Below are positions 32,951 to 44,336 of a stretch of DNA of 64,000 nt, in pieces. Location: assembly GCA_037157565.1 (NCBI GenBank), contig JAZHRO010000003.1:67706501-67770500 (forward strand), written 5' to 3'. This DNA comes from Thalassia testudinum. Lineage: Eukaryota; Streptophyta; Magnoliopsida; Alismatales; Hydrocharitaceae. The notes under the pieces are model-generated. The model saw nothing but the letters and a program-made list of their open reading frames with translations. It did not search any database and was not told the origin of the DNA. How positions within the stretch are numbered: the stretch's first letter is position 1; the number at the start of each line of letters is the position of its first letter. The position numbers were made by a program, and so were the translations under genes.

Positions 32951-34199
32951 TGAGCGTAGTGGCAGTGCATTCATGCCCCCATCCCTTACCTTAACCCAAC
33001 AATCATGCATTACACGCATCTACCCTCATCAACTTCTCCATCGTCGACCCACGGCCACGTGCAGCCTCTGTGCAACTGACAGCGTGTGCGCCCTCGCGTG
33101 TAGCACGCACCATCAACCATCATCACATGCAGCCACCCCTCCTCAACGCATCACCTTCCACGTGCACCAGTAGCAAGCGAAGCTCGCACTCCAGCCGCGT
33201 TCATGCGCAGCCGAAGTGCGTGCACCCATCCACCTCCGCACAACAGCCACCAGTGCTTCTTGCGTGTTCAAGCATGTGCGCACCACCAACAGCCATCTTT
33301 GTCTTCTCCTTCTCCACCAATTGGAAGAACCAAAAACTCCAAGCGGAGCCTCCCCACCGAGCCAACGTTTGAGGCCACGAAGCTTTGTACCAGGGCCTCC
33401 GATGGACTCACCGCACCTCCATGAGTTTGGCTGCACCCTCTGAAGGTCGGCAGCCTCCTGCACACATCGACGCACCATCATTGCCACCGCTGGTTGTCCT
33501 CATTGCCGGCGAGACAACCGGCCACCGTTTGATGCACCATCACCGCCCACGCGTAACGCTTGTCGCATGCAACCTCCACCGAGCTCTGCACTATCTGCCA
33601 TCCCCTCCTCTTCACACGAGCACGAGGGGAAGTAATCCCCTGTTTTGCCACAATGAAGGCCACATTAAAATTTACAACATATGCTATTGTTGAATGCACT
33701 ATTCATTTATTTTCCTAATTTAATTTATTGCATCAAATTGCATGAATATCCCTCTACTTTTGATTAATTACTTATGGTTGAATTCTACTCAAGAATGATA
33801 TTTAATATGGGATATTAGATATAGTGAACACGCTCTATCTTGTAGGAAATTAATATTTACGAAGTTACCTGTATCAATATCACTATTTTCCTGGTATTTC
33901 ATTAGTGGTGATTTTTCATGTGCAACCTTATATTATTGATTAATTCTTTAAATCAAGAAATTATGTTGAAAACACATGCACCAGTTAGTATGCATACACA
34001 TTGAGATTCCTAAATAAACAAGACATGATTCACTAGTTTAAATAAGCTAATTCCTCCCTGTGGAGATGACCTAACTATTTTCGTGGTTAGATTCTGAGAA
34101 TTAAAATGTTTTGAAAAGAGATTTTCTACCACGTGATTAAATACAATGACACGTCATTTCATACCGAAGTTTTTATCGAAAATGAAGATTGCTCTTTCA

Positions 34200-34906
34200 T
34201 CCACCGCATGTAGATGCATGGTAGAACTCGAGTATACTTTCTAATTCAATCTCCGAAAAACATCAAAGAATAATTTGATCAGAGCCACTGCGATACACTT
34301 CAGGGTCCTCCCAGAAGTAATATTTGGCCTCAGATTTGAGTCTATCTAGTTGTTGTTTGGTCCAATGCTGAGGGATTTGACCAACGACCATATAGTTTAC
34401 GATGTCTGCAAACCAAGGAGTTTGAACACCTGATACTACAAGGATACTATCGTCTGGAAAAGTATCAACAATCGGAATATCCAGATGAGAAGAAACACTT
34501 AGAAGTCTTGAAAGATGATCTGCCACCACATTCCATGCCCCAGATCTATCTTTGATTTCAAGATCAAATTCTTGAAGCAGAAGAATCCATCGAATAAGGC
34601 AAGGTTTGGTGTCCTTTTTGGCTAAGAGATGTCTCAAGGTCGAGTGGTCGGTATATATTATGACATGAGACCCTGTGAGATAAGCCCTGAATTTCTCCAA
34701 AGCAAATACTACAGCTAGTAATTCCTTCTCAGTAACAGTGTAATTCCTCTGGGCCTTATCCAGAGTTTTACTAGCTTAGTAGATGACAGAGAGCTTCCTG
34801 TCAATCTTCTGACCCAAAATAGCCCCGATCGCATAATCAAAAGCATCAGTCATCATCTCAAATGGGGCTATCCAAACTGGTGGTTACAACACCAGAGCAC
34901 AAGTGA
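34200..34906 (-). pseudogene. Element C RNase H and start of integrase, broken
   Basis: Gypsy RNase H after RT on the minus strand: '[30 protein letters not shown]' opens the segment 34700-34263 (written here for position only), then '[13 protein letters not shown]' and '[10 protein letters not shown]'. The catalytic Asp of 'YTDHS' is present. The upstream RNase H N-terminus (34906-34701) is interrupted by stops. The last codons before G encode 'FYHASTCGG', the integrase zinc-binding start. Confidence 0.8.
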
Positions 34907-35766
34907 CTACCATTTTAAGAAAATAAATGCCTTACGGCATGATTCATTGAAATCAAATGGTGTATCTTTGGCAAGAAGGTTGCTCAGAGGGCGAACAACC
35001 ATAGAGAAGTCCTTGATGAACCTCCTATAGGATCCCACATGACCAAGAAATGATTGAATTTGTTTGACAGATGTTGGAGGTGGAAGTTCAGAGATAGCAT
35101 CAACCTTAGCTTTGTCAACTTTGATACCCCGTTCAGAGATTACATGACTCAAGACAATGCCTTATGTCATGAAATGATTCTTTTCCCAACTAAGAACCAG
35201 TCTTGTTTTGATGCACCTTTTAAGAATCTTTTCAAGATTAGCCGACAAGAATTAAATGATTCTCCAAAAATAGAGAAATCATCCAAGAAGACTTCCATAA
35301 AATCTTCCCCTATATCTGAGAATATGGCTAGCATACACCTTTGAAAAGTCACGGGTGCATTACATAAGTCGAAAGGCATCCTATGGAAATCAAAGGTTGT
35401 GTAGGGACAGGTGAAAGTCATTTTTTCCTGATCCTCAGGATGGATAGGGACTTGATTCTATCCAGAGTAACTGTCTAGGAAACAGAAGTACTTCTGCCCG
35501 GCTAATCTTTTAACGATTTGATAAATAAAGGGCAAAGGGAAATGATCCTCTTTCATGGCTACGTTTAGCTTCCTATAATCAATACAAACCCTCCAAGAGG
35601 AAGCTGAGCGAGTTGTGATAGATTCTCCTTTCTCGTTAGCCACAACGATAATCCCAACTTTCTTGGGTACAATTTGTATGGGACTTACCCAAGGACTATT
35701 AGAGATTGGATAAATGATTCCTACATTGAGCCACTTGATAATTTCCTTCTTGACCACTTCCAGCAT
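34907..35766 (-). pseudogene. Element C reverse transcriptase, broken
   Basis: RVT_1 of Athila/Tat type. Minus-strand segments: 35766-35458 ('EVVKKEIIKWLNVGIIYPIS', 'WVSPIQIVPKK', 'WRVCIDYRKLN'), 35421-35167 ('TFTCPYTTFDFHRMPF', 'EVFLDDFSIFG' with catalytic DD at 35284-35279) and 35152-34907 ('HVGSYRRFIKDFS'). Catalytic Asp residues are kept, but stops separate the segments. Confidence 0.88.
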
Positions 35767-35925
35767 ATTTAGGTTTAATCTCCACTACATTTGGCAAGAA
35801 GGGTGGGATCCATCTTCTAAAAATATTCTGTGATTGCAGTAAGATGGCTCGATCCCCCTTAGGTCATGAATGGTCCAACCAATTGCCTCCATATGTTCCT
35901 TTAGGACCATGATCAGTTTAATCTC

Positions 35926-37060
35926 CTACTCAGTTAATCTAGCACTGATAATCACAGGGAGCATCTTTTTAGGTCCCAAAAATTGATATTTAAAACTCTC
36001 AAACAATGGTTTTAGTTCAAACTGGGGCGGGTTTTGGATTGAGGGTAAAGATGATGCTGAGGAAGACTCATCAAGAGGAAGAGGTTGAAAGTGAATAAAA
36101 TCAATAACCTTTTCGGAATGTGGCAGGTTTTCCACAGAGGGTTGCGGGTTAAATCCATCACAACAGGAGGAACTTTCGATCGCAGAAACTGCCATACAGG
36201 TTTCATTGTTCAAATTGTCTTCCTCAAGTTCCTCTATAAATCCACAATCCTCGAATTTGTTAACCGCCTTGAAAATATCTAATTTCAATTTTTGATCCAC
36301 AAAGGCGATTTCCATGCTACCGCTCTCATAGTTGATATTAGTCTTAGCGGTAGCCAGGAATGGATGCCCCAGAATGATGGGCGTGTTCCTCAAATTTTCA
36401 GTTATATCCATGTCAAGAACAAGGAAATCTACAGGAAAATAGAAATCCTTAACCTTAATAATAACATCTTCAATAACACCTCATGGATTTGCGACCGAAT
36501 GGTCCGCTAACTGCAGCATTACTGAAGTCGGCCAAAGTTCACCTAATCCGAACTTCTCATAAAGAGAAGTCGGAATTAGGTTAATAGATGCATGTAGATC
36601 CAGAAGTGCTCTATCAAAAGTGTAATCTCCGATGACACAAGAAATCAAAGGAGCACCTGGATCTTTCTTTTTCTGAGGAAGCTGATGCAAGATAATAGAA
36701 CTCGGTTGCTCGGAGAGTACCACCTTCCTTGCAACAGATTCCCTCGACTTACACTTTTGTACGCATAAATCCTTCAAACATTCAGCGTAAGCCGGTACGT
36801 GTTTTGATAGTGTCGAGGAGCAGGATATTGATCTTGACATTCTTGAATATATTCAAGAGCTCCTCGTTACTATCAACGGGGTTCTTCTTCCTATATTTAA
36901 TCAAGGCCCCAGGAAAGGGAACATGAGTCAGATCTTCGAAATCAAGTTCCTGAGCCCTATTTTCCTCTTCAAGGTTCTCCTCTCTCCTCAGGCTCTCAAG
37001 GATTTGATAAATTAAAATAATGTGGTTGTGGATCCTGAGTTTGTTTTCCACTCCTAAAGA
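35926..37060 (-). pseudogene. Element C protease and protease-RT linker, broken
   Basis: A retropepsin-like region: 'GAPLISCVIGDYTFDRALLD' then L-H-A in place of the catalytic L-G-A (DLH at 36600-36592), then 'PIILGHPFLATAKTNIN', typical of this clade. The usual Asp-Leu-Gly triplet is therefore Asp-Leu-His, which should disable it. Linker residues (acidic, then Pro/Ser) reach 35926. Frame breaks lie near 36840 and 36450. Confidence 0.8.
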
Positions 37061-38700
37061 TAATAGAATTAGCATAAGCATATAGGTTTGGGTCTTGGGG
37101 AGGGTTAAGAAAGATTGGAAGGGCTTCATTAGCTAGATACCTTTGATTTAAGGAAGAAGCAGAAGAGGAAGGACCCTGCTTAACCACCTGAGCATGTGAG
37201 TGTGGGTCCCTCTAATTCCCATACCCTTGGGCATGATTCCCGAATTTGGGATATTACGCGAGTTGGGTATGGGTTGAGATGACAGAGATCTGGGTTGACG
37301 AGAACTAGCAATGAACATGGTTTGCAAGTTGTCCAGCAAGGTGTTCACTTGCTGCATGAGCTGGAGCATAGATCCTTGCATTTCTACCATCTGTCGATTC
37401 AAATTAGCCTGCCCTACGAGTTGATAGGCATTCCAAGATGGCTGATTGACCTGATTCAGGGGCAACTAAGTGTAAAAATGACCCTGACCCATTGGTCTTT
37501 GTAGAGCATAGATGCTGGGTCGGAATTAGGTATACTACCCTGGGTTTTTCTAAGAGAAGTTAGGGTGGTTCCTCCAACTTGTATTATAAGCATTGTAGAA
37601 ATGGTTGGACCTAACATTCTCCTGTGCAACATAGACATCCTCATAAGGTGAGGTTGGAGAGAAAGAAAGGGAGGGATCAGAGAAACTGGGATCAAAGGCC
37701 CTAATTTGTAACCTGTGGGTTTCCAAATAATGCTGAGTCATAAGTTGAGCTACATCAAGTTGTTTCATGAACTCCCGTCCAGTAGGAGTTCACGCCAAAT
37801 GGAATCTCGAATTTTGAGATTGAGTGGATCGAGAATTGTTCATTGTGTTTCAAGCCATCTGCTCCTCCATACTTTTAGTAACCAAGTCCACCTTATCTAG
37901 TTTATTGCAAATCAATTCCATATCGAATGGATGAGAGTCGTGGACTTCATTAACATTTGATCTAGGTTGTTGGGACCAGTTAAAAGTATCCATGGAGGCA
38001 TGATTGATTGAATTCTCACTCATCTCAAACAAATCGTGTACGCTCTCTGCATCTTTGTTGAGGAAATTGCCTCCGCAAGAAGTGTCCACATGATTTCTGT
38101 GTTCCTCAGTCAACCCGTGGTAGAAGATCTACACGAGCTGCCATTTCGGCACCTCGTGTTGTGGACACCTCCCCAATAAGTCCTAGAATCGCTCCCAAGC
38201 AACATGAAGCTGCTCCATCGGTCACTGAGTGAAGGTAGTAATCACTCGTCTCAGAGCATTGGTATGTCTAACATGGAAGAATTTCTTCAGGAAAGACGAT
38301 TTCAAATCATTCCATGTTGCAATCGACCTGCCTATGGTCCTGTACCAATGAGTGGCTTTATCCCTAAGAGAATAAGGAAAGAGCGTCATGATCATCTGCT
38401 CTTCATTCACGTTCCGTGCCTTGGTGGTCTGGACCAAAGTGGTCAAGTCCAAGAGTTGAAATGGGTCTTCAGAGCCAAGCCCATGAAAGTATTTGATTAG
38501 TCTTAACACCTGGGGCTTGATTTCTATGTCTCCGGTAGGAATCTGGACACTAGGACGTTCCTTGTAATTTAAAGGATCATAAAAATCCTTCAAGGGCTGA
38601 GCATCTTGCATTCTCTAGAACCATTCTTGCATTCTTTGCATTTGTTCCAGCTACCTTTGAAATACCTCCTGTGGATTCTGAGGTAGAGGAGATTGTTAAT
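37061..38700 (-). pseudogene. Element C gag, broken
   Basis: Capsid segment 38611-38222: 'LKDFYDPLNYKERP', 'KYFHGLGSEDPFQLLD', 'FPYSLRDKATHWYRTIG' and 'FFHVRHTNALRRVITTF'. The next segment, 38113-37850, has 'CGGNFLNKDAESVHDLFE'. The linker includes 'NRQMVEMQGSMLQLMQQVN' (near 37420) and ends around 'IIFRSGKQTQDPQ' (37060). Stops and frame changes lie between segments. Confidence 0.85.
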
Positions 38701-40004
38701 CGGCTATGAGATCAATTTGGCCAAAATCCAATATACGCCTCATAGAATACTCTAGTGGTCCTTCCAATCGGCGATTCAATGACCTCCTTCCCAGCATAAA
38801 CTAGGAAGTGGTCAGAAGGACTGGGGATAAGAACCCTGCAGCACAACAAAACAAGCCTATCCTTAAGTAGGGTAGCCTAAGGATCTACAGACTCTCAGAA
38901 TCCGCCTTAAGATTATAGATGATTTACTCTACTTGCATCCAATCAACCAACCAGTTAGAAGGAGGGACTAGGGAGAAGGTTCTTCCTTCGACTTGTGCCT
39001 TCGGTTCCTCATGTACCCACCAGCTACGGTCCTTTGATGGTACTCCCTTAGCTAGACATCAAATTGATTGGAACAAGCAAGTTAATCGTAAACAATCTCA
39101 AACTGGGTCCCGAAGTGCGAATCAGCCCTTAAGGCCAATGTCTACTTGATTTTATTTAGGCCTTGGATTGTAGTGCTTATGGAATGTGGTGGGCCCTTAA
39201 GTGGGTTATGCCCTTAATGATCAATTGAGTATGTGTGAGTGCGTGCATAACCAGGGTTTTCAAGCAAGATTAATTTTTATGAGTATATTTTAAGGTTCAA
39301 ATCTTGCTTAAGTAGCTTTTAGGGTTTAGAATTAGGTTTAATTCAGTTAAGTTCGAGGCAAACCAAGTTTTCAACCATGGGTGAAGATCTCTTTCCTTTT
39401 GAAATAAAAAGAAAAGTGGAGTGCATAGTATTGACCTAAATTGAAAACCCTAAGGGGATGCTACTTGGTGAGTTGATTTTAGGTTAAGTGGTGCGACCCA
39501 AACAACTCAAACAATTGGCCACGATTGCACCACTGAGTTGGCAAAAAAAATGATTAACCTAGATTGATTTCTACACTTTTATATGTTGATTTGCGTGTAC
39601 CAGTTCCACAGATTAGAATTCGGTTGACTAGATGAAAATCAATTAGGTTATGTGCCTTGAATGTGGGTGTATGTAGTGTGTATGTTGATTTACCCTACAA
39701 GAAATATCTTCTTGTTGATTTTGTATATGCGGGTGAGATGAATGTGAGTGGAAATTCAAGTAATGAAACTAACCCAAGGATTTATCCAAACACCTAGGTT
39801 AATTAGAGTTTGAATTAATGTTGTGAAATGGAATTAATGGAGGGGGAAGAATCGGGAGCACTTACAGTTGTCTTCAGCTGCACTTTACTCCGATCTACCA
39901 CTTGAAGAATCCTATTAAGGTACCTGTAAAACAACAAACGAGAAATAAAACAAGTTAGAAAATAATAAAGTGTGCAAAATGTGGAAAGAAAATTGAAAAT
40001 TGTT
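38701..40004 (-). other. Element C leader
   Basis: No gene is seen. The untranslated leader between PBS and gag on the minus strand, with only short chance open frames. Confidence 0.65.
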
Positions 40005-40028
40005 ACCTCCCCAGCAATGGTGCCAAAA
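40005..40028 (-). other. Primer-binding site of element C
   Basis: The minus strand reads TTTTGGCACCATTGCTGGGG then AGGT, directly inside the 5' LTR (40029-41754). A variant of the Athila/Tat primer site. Confidence 0.85.
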
Positions 40029-41754
40029 TGTTGAGATGTAGAAAACCACGCAATCAAAGTTGGATTTGAAAAACCTATCGTTGTAGTTCTATCTACGAAG
40101 AAATCCATCAACAGATAAATTTATACCGAAATTCTAAGAATTTAGGGTCGAACGCAGGGAGGCTACGTCGATCTTAAATAGGAAATTATATTTTTTTTTG
40201 TGTTTTTGTTTGAAAACGAGATAAATTCAATGGAATTGATATAAACAATAAGAAAGAGAGAAAGAGACAGACAGAGATAGAGCAATCCTTGATATAATAA
40301 AAATGTTTTTACAACTAGAAAGTAGGAAATGATTACAACTAGAAAGTGAAAAATTCTATTCTAGAAGGCGATTAAAAAGAAGGGAGGGAGATGTTATCCT
40401 CCGCGATGAATGCTTCGAGGATGAGCTGGATGGAGCGACGCCTGGAAGACGAAGGATGAAGTGAGAAGAAGGAGGACGAAGTAGGAAGAAGTGGGAACGA
40501 GGCAACACGTCGTCGTCGTTCCGAGATCCACTTCCAGAACAGGAGCAAGAAAATTGGATTTAGGTTTAGAATAGCATCCCAGGTGTGGGATAGGCTTCTC
40601 TTAAGCTTTGGAGAGGGAGAGAGGTGAAGGAAGGGATGAGGATTTCGTAGGGAAGAGGTCTCCTTTTATAGTAGCAAGGATAGGGGGTAATTTGGTCATT
40701 TCATAATTAAAATATTAAATGATGGGGTCCTTATTGACGTATTTAAGCGTGACTAAAGACCCCACGTCGCCGCAGCCTCACGCATGCGCCCGCCTCCTTT
40801 CCTATTGTGTGCATAATGCTCACCTGCTTTCTCGAAATCTTAGCTGTCCGATCGCGAGATCAGACGGCTCAGATTGCTCCTCCCACGCACCTTCTTCTAC
40901 GCCTGACCACAGCTACGCATACGATGGGACATGCAGAAGCACGTCATTCTGTGCGTGGCAATTCAAGGCTCCTCCATGCGCCACGTCTCTACTTCTCGCC
41001 TGGCCGTTCACCATCTGAAGGCTGGATTACGCATGCTCCCGCACCCATGCCTAATTTGATGTGCGCTGCATTTCAAACGTGCACCTCGCGTCTTGCCCGT
41101 AGCGGCGTAACCATTGTGCTACCTCACGTTCTTTGTCGCTCTTTTCTTTTAGGCAAGCGTGCTCATGGCCGTTGGATCAAGAACCAACGACCCCAATCTC
41201 GCCTCGTCGTGCCTTCATAAGATGGGGAGCGGTCCTATGGCCGATTTGGGCGGCTGTGATGGTGCCACATCAGTGGCTGTGATGGCACCACAAAGCACCA
41301 TCACAGCCATCCATCTTCTGTGACTTGTAAAAGGTGCCACAGATGTTGAATTGAGTCAATTTCCATGCTGTTAGGCTACGATCATCAATTTGAACCCATC
41401 CGTGTGGTCGGATTTGTCAATTGAAGTGGGGTTTGGCACCATCTCAGCCCTTGATCTTTTGGCTTCCTCAATCTATATCTAGTGCTACAGATGTCCGATC
41501 AAGGTGATCTGCGAGTCGTTGAACTCCAATCGTCACCCTAATCGGATCCATACAGTTGGATTTTTGATCTAAGGGCCCAATTAAAAGTTGCCCTATCCCT
41601 GACCGTAAAAGGAGACAATTACTATACAATTTATATAATTTTACCTAAATGCATGATTATCCATGTTATGCAATATTTATAATGTATGATGCTAATATGA
41701 TACTAAGAACATGCATTAGTAGACATTTTTGGCTATTTAGATGTATGCACATTA
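40029..41754 (-). repeat. Element C, 5' LTR
   Basis: Partner of 26023-27704: starts TGTTGAGATGTAGAAAACC and ends GTATGCACATTA (final CA changed to TA), 1,726 bp. It carries TATAAAAGG on the minus strand at 40670-40662 and a decayed hairpin at 41167-41192. It is followed by GCTTC. Confidence 0.93.
41167..41192. repeat. Decayed GGAT/ATCC hairpin in C 5' LTR
   Basis: Arms GGCCGTTGGAT and AACCAACGACC around CAAG; nine of eleven positions pair. It corresponds to 27141-27166 in the partner LTR. Confidence 0.7.
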
Positions 41755-41759
41755 GCTTC
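41755..41759. repeat. Target-site duplication of element C, right copy
   Basis: GCTTC, matching 26018-26022. Confidence 0.9.
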
Positions 41760-41900
41760 TTTTTGGCTTTCTCTTTGTCTAGTATCTTTACTGGGTTTTT
41801 GATTTCTTATTTGAATGATGTAGCTATATCATGCAATTCAATCAATGCTTCTAATAGTTCATTAGACACCCATAGCACCCTAGGGAATCCACAGAAGAGC
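41760..41900 (-). pseudogene. Copia gag scrap right of element C
   Basis: The minus strand encodes 'SNELLEALIELHDIATSFK', then 'EIKNPVKILDKEKAKK', an amphipathic Lys/Glu/Leu-rich gag segment that leads into A-L-D-N-K-N-K-E at 25987-26022 once C is removed (one frame change). The right boundary with the D LTR fragment is not sharp. Confidence 0.6.
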
Positions 41901-42121
41901 AAGATCCAAGGAGAAAATTGAAGAAGATCTGGACCTCATATGACAAATCCAACCATATGGATGGATCCAGATCGACGTTCGCAGTCCAATAGTGCAGAAA
42001 TCAACTTAATCGGAGGCCTACATCATTAGATACAAAAAGAAAATGGATGGCCACAATGGCGCCACGTGGTGCCATCGCAGCCGCCCCTCACCGCACCCCA
42101 ATTTGGAAAGGAGAACCGTAG

Positions 42122-42145
42122 GCTGTTGGATTTCCATCCAACAGC
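42122..42145. repeat. GGAT/ATCC hairpin 1 in D LTR
   Basis: Perfect 10-bp arms GCTGTTGGAT and ATCCAACAGC around TTCC. Confidence 0.85.
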
Positions 42146-42204
42146 TGCGATGCAACAATGCCACCTTCCCTCAACTGCATCATCAGATGAGGATGAGATT
42201 TCGA

Positions 42205-42226
42205 CCATTGGATTCCCATCCAATGG
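42205..42226. repeat. GGAT/ATCC hairpin 2 in D LTR
   Basis: Perfect 9-bp arms CCATTGGAT and ATCCAATGG around TCCC. Confidence 0.85.
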
Positions 42227-43197
42227 CTGAGAATGCACGCCAGGAAAACCTAAACGCAACAAAAGCATTGGGAGCAGCACGTTGGTTAGCGCTCCCTATA
42301 TGGGACAATGGGTGCATGTTCGAGCAGTGCCTTGCATGAAATCAGGAGGGGTGTGCTCGCAAATGAAATTCAGTAGTTGAATCAGCATTGGGTGGAGAAG
42401 GCGCAGAAGCATGGTGAGTCCGGAGGTGCTGGATAAAGAACGCGTGCGATGACATGTGCGGGGATGTGTGTACACATGCTTTAGGATTTAAAGGCACATT
42501 GGTTGCGCACGTTTAGGCCATCTGATCATAAGATCAGATGGCTGATGTTAAGGTGCTAAAACAAGGCTTGCGGTGCGTGCGAGGAGAAGCAATGCGAGTG
42601 CAGAGCATGCATAACTGCACGATCTTCATCCAAGGGTGCACAGGCTACCACGTGGTAGCACCAGATTGATGTAAACATGTTTACACTACATAAGATGTCT
42701 ATTTTTGCATGTTCTTAAGCAAAGAATTGCATTACATACTATAAATATTGCATAGCACGCATCATCTTGCATTTAGATTAGTTTGAATAAAATGGAGGTT
42801 AATTGCCTCCTTTTATGTTCTGGGACAGGGAAAATTTCTATCGAGGCCTCGGATCAAAGATCCAACCATACAGATTTGATTAGGCTGACGATTGGAGTTC
42901 AACGACTCTAAGATCGCCCTAATCAGACATCTGTAGAATCAGATAGAGATCGAGGAACCCTAGAAGATCAAGGGCCAAGATGGTGTGAATCCAAACTTCA
43001 AACAACAAATCTGACCGCACGGATGGATTCGGATCGATGATCGCAGCCCAACGGTGCGAAAATCAACTCAATCCTATAACCGTGGCACCATCTACATCAT
43101 CTAGAAGATGGACGACCAAGATGGCGCCACGTGGCACCATCTTTGCCGTCCAACTGGCCTCTACACCCACTACACCCTCTCTTCTTCATCGCTTCTC

Positions 43198-43221
43198 CGC
43201 CGTTGGATGCGTATCCAACGG
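43198..43221. repeat. GGAT/ATCC hairpin in solo LTR
   Basis: Perfect 10-bp arms GCCGTTGGAT and ATCCAACGGC around GCGT. It retains the CpG in both arms that the other copies have lost. Confidence 0.85.
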
Positions 43222-43671
43222 CTGTGGATGCGCACACACGAAACGTAAGCGAGACACAAACATGCTTGTAGCGTGTTGGTCGAAGTGCTTACAAGATGCA
43301 GAGGCGGGTGCTCGACTCTTGTGTAGCGGATCTGAGGCACGGGCAAGTGAGCGTATCGACCGCTCGATCGCGATCGAGCAGCTATAGGCACTCAATAGCG
43401 CCCATGCACTATTGCAAGATCGCGCGTAACGTGAGATTGCATGTGGCAAGCGCACGATGTGGAGGCAGGCAAGGACGCATCTCAGCCGTTCGATCTCGCG
43501 ATCGAACAATTGAGACTTGATGAATGTAAGTGCACGTTTCATGCATGGGAGGCGAGTGGGAGGCACACATCGCCCATGACTGGGGCTTTAGTGACGATTT
43601 TATCCATCACTAAAGACCCTTATTTAATGTTTTAAAATTGTAAAGACCAAATTGCTCTCACTCCTTGCAAC

Positions 43672-43680
43672 TATAAAAGG
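43672..43680 (+). promoter_or_regulatory. TATA box of solo LTR
   Basis: TATAAAAGG in the same context as the C LTR boxes, on the + strand. Confidence 0.65.
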
Positions 43681-44336
43681 AGACCCCCTCCATACGAAAT
43701 TTTCATCCCTTCCTTCTCTAAAGGTCAAGAGAAGCTTGTCCCACACTTGGGATGCTCCTCAAGAGATAAAGTCAAATTTTCGTCCCCCTTTTGGTAGTGG
43801 ATCCCGCGATAACGATGACGTGCTGCCCCATTCTCATTCTTCCCGCTTCGTCCTCTGTCGTCCTACTCCATTCCCCGTCTTCCAAGCATCATCCCGTCTG
43901 GCTCATCCTCCAAGTGACCGTCGAGGAGGATATTTCTCTCTCCGTTCTTTTTAATGCTTTCTAGAGTAGATTTACTGCTTTCTAGTGTAATCATTTTTTA
44001 CTTTCTAGTCGTAATAAGTAGTGTAATCAACAATCTCTTTGATAATGAATTCCATCTTCACTCTAAATCTCATTTTGGTTTTTGTTTGTAATATTCTCTC
44101 TCTCTCTTCTATTTATTGTAAGTAGATTGATAGTTTCTAATCAATTATTCTGCTTCGTGACAAATAAAACAAATGCATATTTTTAATCAGACGTTCCCCT
44201 CCCTGAGTTCGACCGGGGATTTCTATTCCGGTATAAATTTTATTTGTTGAACACGAGTTCTTCACTTTCAAGCTACAATGACAGGTTTTTCAAAACCAAA
44301 TACGTTAGCATAGTAACTCGTAGCTTCAGCACAGAT

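Larger units (their letters stand above)
30174..34199 (+). mobile_element. Solo LTR G (gypsy-type), split by solo LTR F1
   Basis: Starts TGATAAGTCCACTTTCGTGG and ends GATTGCTCTTTCA, with flanks TCCAT (30169-30173) and TCCAC (34200-34204) as a target duplication with one change. It separates two parts of a CGGHF-like integrase motif in element C. Without F1 it is about 1.8 kb. A CTCCCTGTGGAGATGACC box near 34060 marks the usual 3' end of a + strand LTR. No PBS, internal region or gene is seen. Confidence 0.75.
26023..41754 (-). mobile_element. Ty3/gypsy (Athila/Tat-like) element C, minus strand
   Basis: LTRs at 26023-27704 and 40029-41754 with TSD GCTTC (26018-26022, 41755-41759). PBS at 40028-40005, gag, protease, RT, RNase H and integrase in gypsy order on the minus strand, polypurine tract at 27705. 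Solo LTR G interrupts the integrase (30174-34199). Without G the element is about 11.7 kb. The two LTRs differ at many sites, mostly transitions at CpG, so it is an old, methylated copy. All coding domains carry stops. Confidence 0.93.
2550..41900 (-). mobile_element. Ty1/copia (Sirevirus-like) element, minus strand, in three pieces
   Basis: One copia element read on the minus strand. Present pieces are 2550-9648, 25987-26022 and 41760 to about 41900. The order on its sense strand is gag, protease, integrase, RT, RNase H, a third ORF, polypurine tract and 3' LTR. Integrase before RT defines Ty1/copia; a long post-RNase H region with an extra ORF and a coiled-coil gag point to the Sirevirus (SIRE/Maximus) lineage. 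The gaps are a LINE and gypsy element C, both inserted in gag. The 5' LTR, PBS and gag N-terminus are absent; the right edge abuts a gypsy LTR fragment without a clear boundary. Nearly every domain carries stops. Confidence 0.85.
41901..42661 (+). repeat. Element D LTR, left fragment
   Basis: Recognised by similarity to the neighbouring solo LTR in the same orientation (for example 'gatggcgccacgtgg' shared near 42055 and 43121). It contains two near-perfect hairpins. The start of the LTR is missing. No gene is seen. Confidence 0.65.
42667..44331 (+). mobile_element. Solo LTR (C-family relative) inside the D LTR
   Basis: Starts TGATGTAAACATG and ends GTAGCTTCAGCA, flanked by CAGAT on both sides (42662-42666, 44332-44336). 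It aligns with element C LTRs read on the opposite strand: TATA region 'CTTGCAACTATAAAAGGAGA', the CCTCCCTGAGTTCGACCGG box near 44190, and a shared 3' end near 'GACAGGTTTTTCAAA'. No internal region: a product of LTR-LTR recombination. Confidence 0.9.

Noticed and set aside
33070..33699. Cluster of overlapping 60-110 codon open frames on both strands near 33.1-33.7 kb
   Set aside because: They lie inside solo LTR G, in CAC/CCA-rich sequence, in several frames at once; composition artefact.
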